Assembly: GCA_022710245.1 (NCBI GenBank)
Contig: JAKLHH010000400.1
Coordinates: forward strand, 1-6,934
Origin: Myxococcota bacterium
GTDB lineage: Bacteria; Myxococcota; Polyangia; GCA-2747355; JAKLHH01
Direction of reading: 5' to 3'
Length of the DNA: 6,934 bases
The translations under genes and the position numbers were made by a program. The notes under the pieces are model-generated. The model was given only the letters and a program-made list of their open reading frames with translations. It was not told the DNA's origin and did no database searches. How positions within the stretch are numbered: position 1 is the stretch's first letter; each line of letters starts with the position of its first letter. This document shows, one piece after another, positions 5,824 to 6,934 of the stretch.

Positions 5824-6328
5824 CAGCGTGCAGCTCCAGGGTGATCCCAAGTCGCTTCCAGACGGGGTAGCTGGCGCCCGCGGCCACCTCCACCCCGAAC
5901 AGCGTGAACGGCGCGAAGATGAACGGGATGCCGACCCCGCCATAGATGGCGAGCTTGCGGAAGTGCACCATGCGCTTGAGGGCCGGGTTGAGGCCCACCG
6001 ACACTGGCCCCTCGAGCTCCATGATCAACCCGGCGGTCCACTCCATGGCGCGGTCGCCGTCGAAGACCAGGCCGACGTCGACGTCGAGGAAGATCGGCGA
6101 GCGCTGCCGCAGCACGCCGCTCGCGCCGCGGCCGAGGGAGAGCCCGGTGCCGCTCGCCACCGTGAGCGAGGTGTCGAGAGACTGGGCCCCGGCGGTCGTG
6201 GTCGCCTGACAGGCCAGCGCGGCGACGAGCGCCACCACCGGCGCCACACCCGACGCCACACCCGACCCGGACCGCTGCCGAGGGTGCGCCGGGTGGCGGA
6301 GGTGCATCGCTGGGTGGCGGAGGTGCAT
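5738..6328 (-). CDS. Predicted secreted beta-rich (possible outer-membrane barrel) protein, unknown function
   Basis: No named family is recognised. From the ATG at 6328 the product is 196 aa. A signal peptide is visible as VAPVVALVAALA followed by a likely cleavage near TTAGAQ. The mature part alternates polar and hydrophobic residues in short runs (IFLDVDVGLVF, AGLIMELEG, LGITLELHADVFFVG) with glycine-rich turns, and it ends in an amphipathic strand LAKLDLSLGLRFDL. This pattern fits a small outer-membrane beta-barrel. The terminal residue is Leu rather than the classic Phe, with Phe two places before it. The start is unclear: ATGs at 6328 and 6307 are copies created by a 21-bp duplication, neither has a Shine-Dalgarno, and in-frame GTGs follow. 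The gene lies nine bases after the receiver gene and overlaps the next gene. Confidence 0.6.
   Translation of the reverse strand: MHLRHPAMHLRHPAHPRQRSGSGVASGVAPVVALVAALACQATTTAGAQSLDTSLTVASGTGLSLGRGASGVLRQRSPIFLDVDVGLVFDGDRAMEWTAGLIMELEGPVSVGLNPALKRMVHFRKLAIYGGVGIPFIFAPFTLFGVEVAAGASYPVWKRLGITLELHADVFFVGSDLPDGSVLAKLDLSLGLRFDL
6243..6266 (-). repeat. 12-bp perfect tandem repeat in the signal-peptide region
   Basis: GCCACACCCGAC (plus strand) occurs at 6243-6254 and 6255-6266. It falls at the entry to the hydrophobic core of the predicted secreted protein and encodes the repeated GVA/SGVA residues. Confidence 0.9.
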
Positions 6329-6331
6329 CGC
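6291..6331 (-). repeat. 21-bp tandem duplication that doubles the start codon
   Basis: The unit at 6291-6311 is repeated at 6312-6331 with 20 of 20 bases identical. On the minus strand it encodes MHLRHPA twice, so the predicted secreted protein has two in-frame ATG codons 21 bases apart with identical sequence between them. Confidence 0.93.
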
Positions 6332-6337
6332 CGGCGC

Positions 6338-6757
6338 TCAGTTGAGGTCCTCGAGGGAGATCCAGGGCGCGCTCGCCACCGGCTGCAGCCGCTCGCTGCC
6401 GCCGACCAGCGCCCGCAGCACTCGCTCCAGCGGGCCCTCGAGCGGCTTCGGCAGGAAGCGCTCGATCACCCCGGAGAGCATCAGCTCGCTCAGGTAGGGC
6501 GGCGGATCGCTGCTCATCAGCGCGCGGCGCGTGCCCGGGAAGAGCCGCCGCACCGCCTCGAGGAGCGCGACGCCGTCCCCGCCGGGCATGTTGAAGTCGC
6601 TCAGCACCACGTCGGCCGACTCCGACTGCAGCTCGAGCAGCGCGGAGCGAACATCGGTGGCGAAGCGGAGCTGGTGGCCGCGGAGCCGACGCGCGAGGGC
6701 GCGGAGGATCATCACCTCGTCGTCGACCAGCAGGATCTTCAGCGGGGAGGGTCTCAT
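6338..6757 (-). CDS. Stand-alone CheY-like response regulator receiver protein
   Basis: This is a single receiver domain that would be phosphorylated by a histidine kinase not present here. From the ATG at 6757 the product is 139 aa. It shows KILLVDDE with the acidic pair Asp12/Asp13, VVLSDFNMPGGDG with phospho-acceptor Asp54, MSSD with Ser82/Ser83 at the switch Ser/Thr position, and RFLPKPLE with the conserved Lys104. No DNA-binding, AAA+ or enzymatic output domain follows; only about 30 residues remain after the Lys. In-frame ATGs at 6769 and 6787 would add 4 or 10 residues. None of the three has a clear Shine-Dalgarno, and I choose the one closest to the domain start. The gene heads the run leading to flbD-motA-motB, which suggests but does not prove a motility role. 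It is not a clear match to the chemotaxis CheY. Confidence 0.88.
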   Translation of the reverse strand: MRPSPLKILLVDDEVMILRALARRLRGHQLRFATDVRSALLELQSESADVVLSDFNMPGGDGVALLEAVRRLFPGTRRALMSSDPPPYLSELMLSGVIERFLPKPLEGPLERVLRALVGGSERLQPVASAPWISLEDLN

Positions 6758-6872
6758 GCCTGGTGGCATTGCAAGCGGTGGGCCCATGGCCCCGTCTGGA
6801 GGCGTCTGCGAGAAGACTGGAGAAAGCTCGGCGGACGCGCGGATGCAGCGCCAAGTCCGTGACGCTCTCGCT
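6758..6872. other. Gene-poor region upstream of the receiver gene
   Basis: No coding region is supported here. A promoter for the receiver gene is expected on the minus strand, but I see no convincing sigma-70 or sigma-54 match. The best sigma-54-like string is degenerate and lies too close to the start codon. Confidence 0.5.
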
Positions 6873-6934
6873 CCCTCCTGCCCTCTGCCCTCTGCCCTCT
6901 GCCTGCTGCCCTCCTGCCTGCTGCCCTCTGCCTG
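6873..6934. repeat. Imperfect heptamer repeat array (CCCTCTG type), runs off the right edge
   Basis: The plus strand reads CCCTCCTG, then CCCTCTG three times in a row (6881-6901), then CCTGCTG, CCCTCCTG, CCTGCTG and CCCTCTG, and ends in CCTG at the window edge. One strand is strongly pyrimidine-rich. It lies outside any gene I can support. Its full length is unknown because the window ends inside it. Confidence 0.93.

Noticed and set aside
6764..6785. Sigma-54-like string GGGCCC-ACCGC-TTGCA ahead of the receiver gene
   Set aside because: The -24 part is poor, and the implied start point would fall almost on the chosen ATG, leaving no leader.
5321..6862. Plus-strand open frame of 513 codons opposite the receiver, barrel and lipoprotein genes
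   Set aside because: It is antisense to the receiver domain, whose catalytic residues are all present. The frame shows His/Arg/Glu-rich low-complexity text and has no family match.
6873..6934. CRISPR array at the right edge
   Set aside because: The units are 7-8 bases with no spacers, so it is a simple-sequence repeat.

Overview
The window carries a flagellar gene cluster from a GC-rich Gram-negative bacterium. Every gene I can support lies on the minus strand, so transcription runs from high to low coordinates. The flgB-flgC-fliE-fliF-fliG order, a sigma-54 type promoter, and a lipoprotein with a cysteine motif of the CPxGxxC kind followed by a low-complexity tail suggest a flagellated member of the Myxococcota or former Deltaproteobacteria. 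That assignment is inference; there is no rRNA or marker gene to confirm it.

Upstream group, about 6757 down to 3444: a stand-alone CheY-like receiver protein, a predicted secreted or outer-membrane beta-rich protein of unknown function, a predicted cysteine-motif lipoprotein with a Lys/Asp/Ala tail, then a small FlbD/SwrD-family protein, motA and motB. These genes are close-packed or overlapping and look like one operon. The last three make and tune the stator that powers rotation. The first three are not part of the standard flagellar set; they are the best candidates for something undescribed here.

Intergenic region, 3260 to 3443: this is the regulatory centre of the window. It holds a near-perfect -24/-12 sigma-54 promoter just upstream of flgB, a strong ribosome binding site, several short palindromes, and a 32-bp tandem duplication of the motB 3' end that places two identical dyads about three helical turns apart at enhancer-like distance.

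Downstream group, 3259 to 1: flgB and flgC (proximal rod), fliE (rod to MS-ring adaptor), fliF (MS-ring) and the 5' part of fliG (C-ring rotor), packed with gaps of 1 to 12 bases. This is the basal-body assembly core, and it continues past the left edge.

The upstream accessory genes and the gene borders carry many short tandem duplications (7, 12, 15, 21, 24 and 32 bp). I noticed none in the conserved flg/fli genes. The right edge, 6758 to 6934, has no gene I can support and ends in a heptamer-based repeat.
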